Counted from the first letter of the stretch, positions 1-8,126 are shown. The stretch is DNA of 64,000 nucleotides from JAGHKQ01 sp041920565 (GCA_041920565.1 JBHGXS010000090.1:62001-126000); one strand, 5' to 3'. Numbers and translations are program-made. The notes: generated by a model from the letters alone, not told the origin.

Positions 1-2034
1 AAAATATTGGAACAAGATTTCAAGCAGTCACAGCATACAATGCTCCTTGTCTTTCAAAAGGAAAGCGGAGCAACAGAGGAGGAGTTTCGTACCCATGTCA
101 GCAAGATTGTAAAACAAATTGAAGAAAAAGAACAATACGCTTCCTTTCGTCAGCCGTTACAAGACCCTTCTATGATGAAGGACGATGCGGCGTATGCCGC
201 CATTTTGCTGAAGGGAAAGAACGAAGAGGAGCTTACGAACAACACGCTGGCGTTTGCAAAACGAGTTCAAAAAGAAAGCAACGGTACGGTAAAAGTATCT
301 CCTACAGGCTTTACAGTTATTAATGATGAAATCAACAAGCGAAGTCAAAGCGATTTGAAGAAAGCGGAAATGATTGGCATCCCGATAGCTTTTGTCGTGT
401 TGCTGCTTTCGTTTGGAAGCTTGATGGCGTCCATTTTGCCGATTATTAACGGAGCTTTGAGCGTCATTTCAACGATAGGAATTCTTTATTTTATCGGGCA
501 GGATAAAGAGCTTTCTGTGTTTGTGCTGAATGTCGCGCCGATGATTGGGCTTGCTCTCTCCATTGACTTTGCTTTATTGTTTGTGAATCGCTTTCGGGAA
601 GAATTGGAAACGAAAGATGTGAGAGAGGCGATCGCTGCTACATATCAGACGGCTGGCCGGGCCATTGTATTTTCGGGTCTCTGTGTATTTGTCGGACTGT
701 CAGGTTTATTCTTTTTTGAAATCGACTATATTCAATCTGTTGCAATCAGTGGAATGATTGTGGTTGTCATGAGCATTTTGTTTTCTTTAACGCTTCTTCC
801 ATGCTTCTTGACTTTGATGGGAAAACGGTTAGCACAAAAAGGAACGAAAAAAAGAACGAAAAAGAAGACATTTTGGCGCACGTTTGCCCATTTCGTCATG
901 AGAAATCCGGTCACGATGACTATCGCTGTACTGGCATTTATTTTCGTTTGTTTGTTGCCCCTTCGGGATGCAAACCTGCAATTTCCGGGGGTAGAGGCAT
1001 TGCCTGAAAAAAGCGATGCCCGCATCTCTTATGAACGGTATGAAAAGGAGTTTAACCCCAAAATTAAAACCCATGCAGATGTGACTATCGTGCTGGAAGC
1101 GAAAGAAAAGATGACGGAGAAAGAAAGCTTGCAAGCCTTGGAGCGAATTGTCAACAAGCTGAAGCAAGACAAGGAAGTATATGAGGTGACAAGCTTGTAT
1201 CAGAAGCTGAACAATATGACGAGCGAGCAGCTGTACAGGCTGCTGCAAAGCCCGCAAAAAGCGCAGATTCAGCCTGTTCTTGACGCCTATACAAACGAAA
1301 ATAAAACGTTTTTGCAAGTATGGTTGAATGAAAAGCCGAAATCTGCAGATGCGAAAGAATGGGTCCGTACTTTCAAGGAAAAGTATGAGGATGCGGATGT
1401 AACATACTCTGTGGGCGGCTATACAAAATTTGAACAAGAGCTGCAAGATGAAATCATTTCAAAAATCGGAATCGGTGCGTCGATCATTTTAGGATCAACC
1501 TTCTTAATACTGATGATTGCGTTCCGTTCCCTTCTAATTCCGTTGAAGGCAATCATCATGAATATAGTAAGCTTGAGTGCAACTATCGGCATTATTGTAT
1601 GGCTGTTCCAAGAAGGCCGTTTCGGATTAGAAGAAAGCGCTGTAATGTTTGTGCTTCCGGTCTTTATTTTCGGCCTTGTGTTTGGATTAAGCATGGACTA
1701 CGAGGTATTCTTAATCTCAAGAATGTATGAACTATATACGGAGACAAGGGATAATGACTATTCTACATTGGAAGGGCTTGTATCAACGAGCCGTATTATT
1801 ACTTCCGCTGCATTGATTATGATTGTAGTAACCGGTGCATTTACATTTACGGATATTTTGCCGGTGCAGCAAATGGGCTTGGGAGTGGCATTGGCCATTT
1901 TATTGGATGCTACTGTCATTCGCCTTCTTCTCGTACCGAGCTTGATGAAAATGTTCGGTCATTGGAATTGGTGGCTTCCGTTTCGGAAATTAAGCAGCGA
2001 AGAGGATCGAAGAGAAGAGCAAAGCGGAGCTTAG
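1..2034 (+). CDS. MmpL/RND-type membrane transporter, 5' truncated
   Basis: The reading frame is open from the window edge, so the true start lies upstream; about 677 residues are visible. This is the C-terminal two thirds or more of an MMPL-family (RND superfamily) integral membrane protein like B. subtilis YdfJ. Two blocks of hydrophobic segments (about residues 125-270 and 485-650) flank a soluble extracytoplasmic domain, as in the internal duplication of the family. Each half keeps the family's charged transmembrane motif: IGLALSIDFALLFVNRF in the first and GLSMDYEVFLISRMYE in the second, with the Asp expected to relay protons. Such proteins export lipids or small hydrophobic compounds; the substrate here cannot be told. 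A terminator follows immediately. Confidence 0.88.
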   Translation, partial: KILEQDFKQSQHTMLLVFQKESGATEEEFRTHVSKIVKQIEEKEQYASFRQPLQDPSMMKDDAAYAAILLKGKNEEELTNNTLAFAKRVQKESNGTVKVSPTGFTVINDEINKRSQSDLKKAEMIGIPIAFVVLLLSFGSLMASILPIINGALSVISTIGILYFIGQDKELSVFVLNVAPMIGLALSIDFALLFVNRFREELETKDVREAIAATYQTAGRAIVFSGLCVFVGLSGLFFFEIDYIQSVAISGMIVVVMSILFSLTLLPCFLTLMGKRLAQKGTKKRTKKKTFWRTFAHFVMRNPVTMTIAVLAFIFVCLLPLRDANLQFPGVEALPEKSDARISYERYEKEFNPKIKTHADVTIVLEAKEKMTEKESLQALERIVNKLKQDKEVYEVTSLYQKLNNMTSEQLYRLLQSPQKAQIQPVLDAYTNENKTFLQVWLNEKPKSADAKEWVRTFKEKYEDADVTYSVGGYTKFEQELQDEIISKIGIGASIILGSTFLILMIAFRSLLIPLKAIIMNIVSLSATIGIIVWLFQEGRFGLEESAVMFVLPVFIFGLVFGLSMDYEVFLISRMYELYTETRDNDYSTLEGLVSTSRIITSAALIMIVVTGAFTFTDILPVQQMGLGVALAILLDATVIRLLLVPSLMKMFGHWNWWLPFRKLSSEEDRREEQSGA

Positions 2035-2064
2035 ACGCCGGTACGGCTGTATCGGTGTTTTTTT
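2035..2064 (+). terminator. Rho-independent terminator after the MmpL gene
   Basis: A 10-bp stem (ACGCCGGTAC with GTATCGGTGT, GGCT loop, some G-U pairs) starts right after the stop codon and is followed by at least six T. Confidence 0.8.
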
Positions 2065-2125
2065 GGTTCCAGCCCTGTGGTAGTTTTTGTACAAAGACAA
2101 ATATTCTGAAGGGTATCTTGTGTTT

Positions 2126-2236
2126 GGTGCAATTGTTTTCAATTTCGTGCAATTCTACGGCATTTTGGTGCAATTATTTCTAATTTCGTGCAATTCTGTG
2201 TCGTATCGGTGCAATTATTATCATTTACGTGCAATT
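2126..2236 (+). repeat. Phased GTGCAATT array, copy 1 (six units)
   Basis: Six 9-mers lie in an otherwise unremarkable intergenic stretch, alternating GGTGCAATT and CGTGCAATT. The GCAATT cores start at 2129, 2149, 2170, 2190, 2211 and 2231, so the spacing alternates 20 and 21 nt and the dimer repeats every 41 nt. The 11- and 12-nt spacers are less conserved but mostly end in ATTT or TTTT. The array is followed by ACTGGA and TCAT, also found after copy 2. I recognise no named element. Confidence 0.85.
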
Positions 2237-2339
2237 CAACTGGATCATTTATGAAATTGTGTCCGAATTATGAATAGAGCGATAGCCCTTTTGACAATAG
2301 TATGTTGTAAAGACACTTCTTACGAATGGGTGGGAGCAT

Positions 2340-2771
2340 ATGTTTCGCTACTTTAAATTCAAGCTGAACGAAACTGTACAGTTTAGAGAAAATGACGGAC
2401 ATATTTACCGGATTGTAGGCTATCGCTTGGAAAAGGGCTTTTATCCGCAAGACGAATGGACTCATATTGTATATGAATTGCTGCGGGAATTTGACGGGTA
2501 TACGTTAGATGCAGAAGAAGATGAACTTGTCAAAGTAGTGCAAGTGGAAAATGAATACTACAAAATAAGCGATATGTGGGGATACAGTTATCCTGTCAAA
2601 ATTAAAGCGCAGAAAAAACAAATGGCCCCGGCAGCGCCGGAAGAAGAAATTAATCGGTTATTGGATACATACAACGATTATAAACGTCTTGCTTCGTTTT
2701 TCGATGATATGTCGTATGAACTGAAAGCGAAAGAAGCTCTTGGAAAATTAAGAGAAATGAAAGCCACGTGA
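2340..2771 (+). CDS. Hypothetical protein, 143 aa
   Basis: This is a complete soluble protein of 143 residues that I cannot assign to a named family. The first 75 residues are rich in aromatic and charged residues (FRENDGHIYRIVGYRLEKG) and suggest a small beta-rich domain. The last 45 residues look helical and charged. No signal peptide, membrane segment or known motif is visible. The ATG is preceded by GGGTGGGAG at good spacing, and a strong terminator follows the stop, so the gene looks monocistronic. Confidence 0.75.
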   Translation: MFRYFKFKLNETVQFRENDGHIYRIVGYRLEKGFYPQDEWTHIVYELLREFDGYTLDAEEDELVKVVQVENEYYKISDMWGYSYPVKIKAQKKQMAPAAPEEEINRLLDTYNDYKRLASFFDDMSYELKAKEALGKLREMKAT

Positions 2772-2806
2772 AAAGGACACCGTGCCAGTGCACGGTGCCC
2801 TTTTTT
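2772..2806. terminator. Terminator between convergent genes
   Basis: An 8-bp perfect stem (CACCGTGC with GCACGGTG, loop CAGT) extended by GG/CC is followed by six T on the plus strand and preceded by four A. It ends the plus-strand gene and may also serve the convergent YitT-type gene. Confidence 0.8.
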
Positions 2807-3419
2807 ATACATAAGCATGTTCAGCTTGACTCTGTTTATGATAATAGACTAGATCCGTTATATAGGCACATACAGCAACGGATAATACCGTATAGGCCAC
2901 TTGATTCCAGGATAGGTAAAGCAGCGACAGAACTAATACGAGTGCATCGAATAAGAAGTATACTTTCCCAATTGATAATTTTGAGAATTTACTTAATATA
3001 ATGGAAAGAATATCATCGCCTCCGGTTGCTCCGCCGTATCGAAGAATTAAACCGATACCAAAGCCGACCATGACTCCTCCTAGTACCGCTGCCACAAACA
3101 AGTGCTGAGACAGGTTAATGACAAATGGAGAATATTTTTCCATTAAAGAATAAAATACAGAAAATGAAACTGCACCAATCACTGTTTTAACTGCTAATCT
3201 TTTTCCTAATAATCTTGCGCCGAACAAAATAATCGGGATATCAAGAAGAATGGTCGTGATGGACGGTGAGATATTGAACAGCTGTTTAAATAACAGCGCA
3301 ATGCCCATAAATCCGCCTTCCGCCAAATTATTTTGTACATGAATGTGGTAAAACCCTGCTGCTAACACAAATGAACCAAACATAATCATCATAATTTCTT
3401 GCCAACGAATCCGCTTCAT
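2805..3419 (-). CDS. YitT family (DUF161) integral membrane protein
   Basis: A 204-residue, very hydrophobic protein with about five membrane segments and the glycine-rich family features GGFMGIALLFKQLFNIS and YGGATGGDDILS. It corresponds to the membrane half of YitT/YpjC-type proteins; the C-terminal DUF2179 domain of the longer members (about 280 aa) is absent. Transported substrate is unknown for the family. The ATG has an AGAGGAA ribosome binding site. The 280 nt upstream form an unusual leader with short ORFs and competing hairpins, one of which covers that ribosome binding site, suggesting translational attenuation. Confidence 0.82.
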   Translation of the reverse strand: MKRIRWQEIMMIMFGSFVLAAGFYHIHVQNNLAEGGFMGIALLFKQLFNISPSITTILLDIPIILFGARLLGKRLAVKTVIGAVSFSVFYSLMEKYSPFVINLSQHLFVAAVLGGVMVGFGIGLILRYGGATGGDDILSIILSKFSKLSIGKVYFLFDALVLVLSLLYLSWNQVAYTVLSVAVCAYITDLVYYHKQSQAEHAYV

Positions 3420-3420
3420 G

Positions 3421-3564
3421 GTTATTCCTCTTTCGTAGTTAGTTTTTTAGCAAAATCTTCGGAAACTAACTACGCCATATACAGAACAGAGCATTTGCTC
3501 TGTTTATGTGTAGTTAGTTTTTGAACAGCCAACTAACTACGCTATATATAGCAGAAGGAATAAC
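3421..3564 (-). promoter_or_regulatory. Candidate translational attenuator of the YitT-type gene
   Basis: Read on the minus strand, four arms follow the small ORF MLERRPRYSFCYI: arm 1 GTAGTTAGTT (3531-3540), arm 2 AACTAACTAC (3510-3519), arm 3 GTAGTTAGTTT (3463-3473) and arm 4 AAACTAACTACG (3434-3445). They can fold as 1:2 plus 3:4 or as 2:3. Another hairpin, ACAGAG..CTCTGT, lies between arms 2 and 3. The ribosome binding site region AGGAATAAC (3421-3429) is perfectly complementary to GTTATTCCT inside the small ORF (3556-3564). This is the logic of erm/cat-type translational attenuators; the function is inferred. Confidence 0.6.
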
Positions 3565-3583
3565 GAGGCCTTCGTTCCAACAT
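3542..3583 (-). CDS. Leader peptide MLERRPRYSFCYI
   Basis: A 13-codon ORF starts with ATG after TAGGGGAC at normal spacing and stops with TAG one base before arm 1 of the attenuator hairpins. Codons 7-9 contain GTTATTCCT, complementary to the downstream gene's ribosome binding site. The peptide contains Arg-Pro-Arg, resembling the Arg/Lys-X-Arg/Lys motif on which drug-bound ribosomes stall in some macrolide-resistance leaders. Translation of this ORF is likely from its context, but the inducer is unknown. Confidence 0.5.
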   Translation of the reverse strand: MLERRPRYSFCYI

Positions 3584-3604
3584 AATGTCCCCTACTTTCG
3601 TTTT

Positions 3605-3641
3605 TGTTTATTTAGATTGAACAGCTCGCTCTAAATAAACA
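3605..3641 (-). promoter_or_regulatory. Perfect 12-bp inverted repeat in the leader region
   Basis: TGTTTATTTAGA and TCTAAATAAACA form a perfect 12-bp inverted repeat with a 13-nt loop, between the two candidate leader ORFs. It may be a leader hairpin or a repressor site. A TATACT hexamer (minus strand, 3651-3656) just upstream could be a -10 box, though no good -35 is visible. Confidence 0.5.
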
Positions 3642-3647
3642 GGTACG

Positions 3648-3698
3648 CTAAGTATAGGACAAATCTTGTTTTTTCCAGATGCTCCTTCGAGCAGACAT
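3648..3698 (-). CDS. Possible second leader peptide MSARRSIWKKQDLSYT
   Basis: A 16-codon ORF precedes the 12-bp inverted repeat. Its ATG has GAAAGGAT upstream with about 9 nt spacing. Like the second leader it begins M-x-x-R-R. A TATAAT at 3716-3721 (minus strand) would start transcription too close for the ribosome binding site to be included, so the ORF is used only if the promoter is further upstream. Confidence 0.35.
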   Translation of the reverse strand: MSARRSIWKKQDLSYT

Positions 3699-3855
3699 GG
3701 TATCAAAATCCTTTCATTATAAGATTTATTCTTATTTTAGCATATGTTTTTAGGTTATGGAAAAGAATCCGTCTTATTAACAAAATTTTAATATAAAATT
3801 TAAAAATAACAGAACTAAACCAAAAAAGCAAAAAATAAAATGAAAGCGTAACAAT

Positions 3856-3881
3856 TTATTTGTGAAATATTTCACAAATAA
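3856..3881 (+). promoter_or_regulatory. Rex/Fnr-type operator upstream of adhE (distal)
   Basis: A perfect 26-nt palindrome has TTGTGAAATATTTCACAA at its core (3860-3877). This matches the Rex consensus TTGTGAA-N4-TTCACAA exactly and also contains the Fnr/Crp-type TGTGA-N6-TCACA. Rex represses fermentation genes such as adhE when NADH is low. Which protein binds cannot be decided by eye. Confidence 0.75.
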
Positions 3882-3950
3882 GACATACACAAAATCGAAG
3901 GAAGGGGGTATAGTAAAAGTGGGGTTGAAAAAACAAGCATAACGAAACTT

Positions 3951-3998
3951 TGTAAATGAATATGTGAAATTATTCACAATTACGCGTATTCATTTACA
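3951..3998 (+). promoter_or_regulatory. Second Rex/Fnr-type site inside a 12-bp inverted repeat, adhE leader
   Basis: ATGTGAAATTATTCACAA (3962-3979) matches the Rex consensus except for its first base and contains TGTGA-N6-TCACA. It is framed by a perfect 12-bp inverted repeat, TGTAAATGAATA (3951-3962) and TATTCATTTACA (3987-3998). The site lies about 110 nt before the adhE start and could act as operator or as a leader hairpin. Confidence 0.6.
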
Positions 3999-4085
3999 TT
4001 AGGTCTCGTTTCTCTTTTTAGAGGATAGGGATAGAAAAAGTCTATCATGGTCAATAATTGTCCATGAAAAAGGGAGGATTTATTT

Positions 4086-6689
4086 ATGGCTGTTGAAGAA
4101 AAAGTGTTAGATCAAGTGCAAGAAACTACAGTAATGATTCATGAGCTTGTAGAAAAAGCGCAAAAGGCATTGAAAACATTTGAAACGTTCAACCAAGAGC
4201 AAATCGACCATATCGTGCATGAAATGGCATTGGCAGGATTGGATCAGCATATGCCGCTTGCAAAAATGGCAGTAGAGGAAACAGGACGCGGCGTCTACGA
4301 AGATAAAATCATCAAAAATATTTTTGCCACTGAATATATTTGGCACAGCATTAAAAACGATAAAACAGTGGGAGTGATTAACGAAGACCCTCATGCGGGC
4401 ATCATTGAAATTGCAGAGCCTGTAGGAGTTATCGCAGGGGTGACTCCGGTGACGAACCCGACTTCTACAACAATGTTTAAAGCGTTGATTGCCATTAAAA
4501 CAAGAAACCCTATCATTTTCGCGTTCCACCCATCAGCGCAAAATTGCTCTGCTGAAGCTGCACGCGTTCTTCATGAAGCAGCGGTAAAAGCAGGTGCACC
4601 GGAAAACTGTATCCAATGGATTACAAAGCCTTCCGTAGAAGCAACAAAACAATTGATGAATCATCCGGGTGTTGCTCTTGTATTGGCGACAGGAGGAGCG
4701 GGCATGGTAAAATCCGCATACAGCACAGGTAAGCCTGCGTTAGGCGTCGGACCTGGTAACGTTCCTTGTTATATTGAAAAGACAGCAAAGATCAAACGTG
4801 CCGTAAACGATTTAATTTTATCAAAAACATTCGACAACGGTATGATTTGTGCGTCTGAACAAGCTGTTATTATCGATAAAGAAATTTATGAAGCAGTGAA
4901 AGAAGAAATGATTGCGAACAAATGCTACTTCGTGACAGAAAAAGAAAAGAAACAATTGGAGAAGCTTGCAATTAACGAAAATACTTGTGCCGTAAACCCT
5001 GACATTGTCGGTAAGTCTCCTGAGTACATCGCAAAGCTTGCAGGCTTTACTGTTCCAGAAGGCACAAAAATGATTGTAGCGGAAATTGAAGGAGCAGGTC
5101 CAAACTATCCGCTTTCCAGAGAAAAGCTAAGCCCCGTATTAGCTTGCATCAAAGTAAACAGCACAGAAGAAGGATTCAAGCGCTGTGAAGAAATGCTTGA
5201 GCTTGGCGGACTAGGCCACTCTGCAGTGATTCACTCTACTGACGAAGAAGTACAACGTCAATTCGGTTTACGCATGAAAGCATGCCGTCTTATTGTAAAT
5301 GCTCCGTCTGCTCAAGGCGGTATCGGTGACGTGTACAACGCATTTATGCCATCTTTAACATTGGGATGCGGCTCTTACGGTAAAAACTCTGTATCTACAA
5401 ACGTAACAGCTATCCATTTAATGAACGTGAAAAAACTTGCGAGAAGGAACAATAATATGCAATGGTTCAAGCTACCGCCAAAAATCTATTTTGAAAAACA
5501 CGCAACACAATATTTAGCAAAAATGCCCAAAATTTCTCGTGCTTTTATCGTAACTGATCCTGGCATGGTGAAATTAGGTTATGTAGAGACGGTATTGCAT
5601 TATTTAAATCTGAATCCGAACAATGTAAAAGTAGAGATGTTCTCTGATGTTGAACCGGATCCATCTGACGTAACAGTATTTAAAGGCGCGGAAATGATGA
5701 GAGCATTCCAGCCGGATGTAATCATTGCGCTTGGCGGCGGTTCTGCAATGGACGCAGCAAAAGGAATGTGGCTGTTCTATGAGCATCCGGAAACCAGCTT
5801 CCACGGCTTAAAACAAAAGTTCATCGATATTCGCAAGCGCACATTCAAATATCCTAAATTAGGTCAAAAAGCACAATTTGTTGCGATTCCGACAACATCC
5901 GGTACAGGTTCTGAGGTGACTCCGTTCTCTGTTATCACTGACAAAGAAAACAATATTAAATATCCATTGGCTGATTATGAGTTAACACCGGACGTAGCAA
6001 TCGTAGACCCTCAATTTGTAATGACTGTTCCTCCGCACATCACAGCGGATACAGGAATGGACGTATTAACACATGCGATTGAAGCATATGTATCCATCAT
6101 GGCAAACGATTATACGGATGGATTAGCTTTAAAAGCCATCGAACTTGTATTCAAATATTTACCGCGTGCTTATAAGGATGGAAGCGACGAAGAAGCTCGT
6201 GAAAAAATGCACAACGCTTCTGCGATTGCAGGTATGGCATTTGCGAACGCATTCCTTGGCATCAACCACAGCTTGGCGCACAAACTTGGAGCAGAGTTCC
6301 ATATTGCTCATGGACGCTCTAACGCCATCTTAATGCCGCACGTCATTCGCTACAATGCGAAAAAACCTAACAAACATGCCTTGTTCCCGAAATATGAGCG
6401 CTTTGTAGCAGACGAGCGTTATGCTCAAATCGCAAGAATGTTAGGCTTGCCTGCACGCACGCCTGAAGAAGGCGTAGAAAGCTTAATTCAAGCAGTCATC
6501 AAGCTTGGCAAAGAACTGAACATTCCGATGAGCATCGAAGCGCAAGGTGTTGATAAAGAAGAGTTTGAAAGCAAAGTAAGCTATTTGGCAGAGCGTGCCT
6601 TTGAAGACCAATGTACAACTGCCAATCCAAAATTGCCGTTAGTGACAGAATTGGCAGAAATCTACCGCGAAGCATTTAAAGGAGTATAA
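4086..6689 (+). CDS. adhE: Bifunctional acetaldehyde-CoA/alcohol dehydrogenase AdhE
   Basis: The 867-residue protein has the full AdhE architecture. The N-terminal CoA-acylating aldehyde dehydrogenase covers about residues 1-450, with catalytic Cys near residue 255 in DNGMICASEQAV. A linker (RRNNNMQWFKLPPKIYFE) leads to a C-terminal iron-dependent alcohol dehydrogenase with GGGSAMDAAKGMW (about 548-560), AIPTTSGTGSEVTPFSVI and the metal-ligand region INHSLAHKLGAEFHIAHG (about 724-741). It reduces acetyl-CoA to ethanol with two NADH, regenerating NAD during fermentation. The ATG has an AGGGAGG ribosome binding site. Two Rex/Fnr-type palindromes upstream point to redox or oxygen control. A terminator follows and the gene stands alone. 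Confidence 0.97.
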   Translation: MAVEEKVLDQVQETTVMIHELVEKAQKALKTFETFNQEQIDHIVHEMALAGLDQHMPLAKMAVEETGRGVYEDKIIKNIFATEYIWHSIKNDKTVGVINEDPHAGIIEIAEPVGVIAGVTPVTNPTSTTMFKALIAIKTRNPIIFAFHPSAQNCSAEAARVLHEAAVKAGAPENCIQWITKPSVEATKQLMNHPGVALVLATGGAGMVKSAYSTGKPALGVGPGNVPCYIEKTAKIKRAVNDLILSKTFDNGMICASEQAVIIDKEIYEAVKEEMIANKCYFVTEKEKKQLEKLAINENTCAVNPDIVGKSPEYIAKLAGFTVPEGTKMIVAEIEGAGPNYPLSREKLSPVLACIKVNSTEEGFKRCEEMLELGGLGHSAVIHSTDEEVQRQFGLRMKACRLIVNAPSAQGGIGDVYNAFMPSLTLGCGSYGKNSVSTNVTAIHLMNVKKLARRNNNMQWFKLPPKIYFEKHATQYLAKMPKISRAFIVTDPGMVKLGYVETVLHYLNLNPNNVKVEMFSDVEPDPSDVTVFKGAEMMRAFQPDVIIALGGGSAMDAAKGMWLFYEHPETSFHGLKQKFIDIRKRTFKYPKLGQKAQFVAIPTTSGTGSEVTPFSVITDKENNIKYPLADYELTPDVAIVDPQFVMTVPPHITADTGMDVLTHAIEAYVSIMANDYTDGLALKAIELVFKYLPRAYKDGSDEEAREKMHNASAIAGMAFANAFLGINHSLAHKLGAEFHIAHGRSNAILMPHVIRYNAKKPNKHALFPKYERFVADERYAQIARMLGLPARTPEEGVESLIQAVIKLGKELNIPMSIEAQGVDKEEFESKVSYLAERAFEDQCTTANPKLPLVTELAEIYREAFKGV

Positions 6690-6740
6690 TAACTGCCGGA
6701 GAGATCTGATACACGTCTCACAATTGTCATATGGTTGTTG

Positions 6741-6768
6741 AAAGACCTGCTGGGCAGGTCTTTTTTTC
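6741..6768 (+). terminator. Terminator of adhE
   Basis: A 10-bp perfect stem AAAGACCTGC/GCAGGTCTTT with a TGG loop is followed by a run of T. Confidence 0.9.
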
Positions 6769-6948
6769 TTTTTATTGTTCTTTTACAATTATAAAAGGTT
6801 AAATAAAGACTGTAATCTGAAATTCATTATCCGTGCAATTTACGTGCGTGAGTCGTGTGACTGTATGACAGATTGATCAGAATTCATCCAAACCTACGAT
6901 GCATGGAGAGTCATTGCCCGGAAACAGTCTGAATAAAAGGAGATACGT

Positions 6949-7860
6949 ATGATTACATATAAAAAAGGCGAATGGTGTGAAATTATCGTACCGGCTGACT
7001 GGAACGAGAAGACCATCGATGAAATTTTAAAAGAAGAATGGCGAGTACCGAAAAAGCAGCTTCATGAATATCGAATGCAAAAAAGTGTAAAAGTAAACGG
7101 TGAACAAAAGCGATGGACAGAGTATTTGCAGGAAGGAGATAAGCTGCAGGTTCATATGTTTCCTGATGAAGAATACGGGGTAGTACCGGAATATATGGAT
7201 ATCGAAATTGTATATGAGGATGACCACGTCTTAATTGCAAACAAGCCATACGGAATGGATACGCATCCATCCGAAAAAGGCGGTACAGGCACACTGGCAA
7301 ATGGAGTAGCATATCATCTTCAATCACAAGGCATTCAAACAAGAGTGCGGCACATTCACCGGCTAGATAAAGATACAACGGGAGGCGTCGTCTTTGCCAA
7401 ACATGCATTGGCTGAGGCCATTATGGACAGGCTGCTCATGGAACGAAGCATAAAGCGGCAATATGTGGCGTTAGCAGAAGGAAAATTGAAGCAAAAAACC
7501 GGAGTGATTGATAAACCTATCGGCAGAGATCGTCATCATGCCACGCGGCGAAGAGTGTCTCCAAAAGGAGAACGAGCAGTCACTCATTTTCAGGTGTCAG
7601 AATACTTCCCTAAACATAATGTCTCTTTGGTACATCTGGAGCTGGAAACAGGAAGAACACATCAAATCCGTGTTCATATGAGCGACATGGGTCACCCTCT
7701 TGTAGGAGACAAGCTGTACGGGGGGAAAACCATACTTTTAAATCGACAGGCTCTGCATGCACAAGCTATTCACCTTCTTCATCCAATTACAAAGGAGAAA
7801 CTGCATGTAAATGCACCGCTTCCTGAAGATTTATCTGGCCTGCTTTCGAGACTGAAATAG
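6949..7860 (+). CDS. RluA-family RNA pseudouridine synthase
   Basis: A 303-residue member of the RluA/RluC/RluD pseudouridine synthase family. Residues 1-75 form an S4-like RNA-binding domain (VPKKQLHEYRMQKSVKVNG). The catalytic domain carries the signature RHIHRLDKDTTGGVVFAK around residue 130-147, with Asp as nucleophile, and the later ETGRTHQIRVHMSDMGHPLVGD motif. It isomerises uridine in rRNA or tRNA; the target base is not evident. Length and layout resemble B. subtilis YhcT-type proteins. The ATG has an AAAGGAGA ribosome binding site. A decayed cutC gene follows. Confidence 0.93.
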   Translation: MITYKKGEWCEIIVPADWNEKTIDEILKEEWRVPKKQLHEYRMQKSVKVNGEQKRWTEYLQEGDKLQVHMFPDEEYGVVPEYMDIEIVYEDDHVLIANKPYGMDTHPSEKGGTGTLANGVAYHLQSQGIQTRVRHIHRLDKDTTGGVVFAKHALAEAIMDRLLMERSIKRQYVALAEGKLKQKTGVIDKPIGRDRHHATRRRVSPKGERAVTHFQVSEYFPKHNVSLVHLELETGRTHQIRVHMSDMGHPLVGDKLYGGKTILLNRQALHAQAIHLLHPITKEKLHVNAPLPEDLSGLLSRLK

Positions 7861-7876
7861 AACAGGAGAAAAGGCC

Positions 7877-8106
7877 ATGATTAAGTTTGAAGTGATAGCA
7901 ACCTGTTTAGACCGTAGATGCGGAACAATTTGGAGCGAATCGCATTGAACTTGTAAGAGGGATGCTTGAGGGCGGCATAACCCCAAGCTTCGGAACGATT
8001 CAGCAAGTGATGCGCTGACTGACCATTCTATGATTCGTCCCCACCGAACGAATTGAAAAAAGAGAAAGTTGAGCGATTAAAACAAGCATTACAAGACCTG
8101 TTCTAA
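7877..8106 (+). pseudogene. cutC: Decayed cutC (CutC family protein) remnant
   Basis: The 230-nt stretch keeps recognisable CutC pieces in different frames. It starts with ATG and MIKFEVIATCLD, shifts frame to EQFGANRIELVRGMLEGGITPSF (positions about 7923-7990), then stops. A further frame gives HSMIRPH (about 8026-8046), the conserved IPxHVMIRPH block. The end, ELKKEKVERLKQALQDLF followed by TAA, could be the native C-terminus. Intact CutC has about 230 residues, so most of the barrel is deleted. The native ribosome binding site (AGGAGAAAAGGCC) is still present. Confidence 0.8.
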
Positions 8107-8120
8107 ATGGAACAGGTCTT
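8093..8120. other. Perfect 11-bp hairpin over the cutC remnant stop
   Basis: AAGACCTGTTC and GAACAGGTCTT flank a 6-nt loop across the remnant's stop codon. Neither strand has a clear T tract, so it is a weak or ancestral terminator between the remnant and the convergent CAP gene. Confidence 0.6.
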
Positions 8121-8126
8121 ATGATG

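Noticed and set aside
829..1446. Long minus-strand ORF (205 codons) inside the MmpL gene
   Set aside because: It is a shadow of the coding strand: no ribosome binding site, hydrophobic/Leu-Cys-rich composition expected from antisense of a charged domain, no family resemblance.
2126..2236. GTGCAATT arrays as CRISPR
   Set aside because: The conserved part is only 9 nt and the intervals 11-12 nt, far below CRISPR repeat and spacer sizes, and no cas genes are near.
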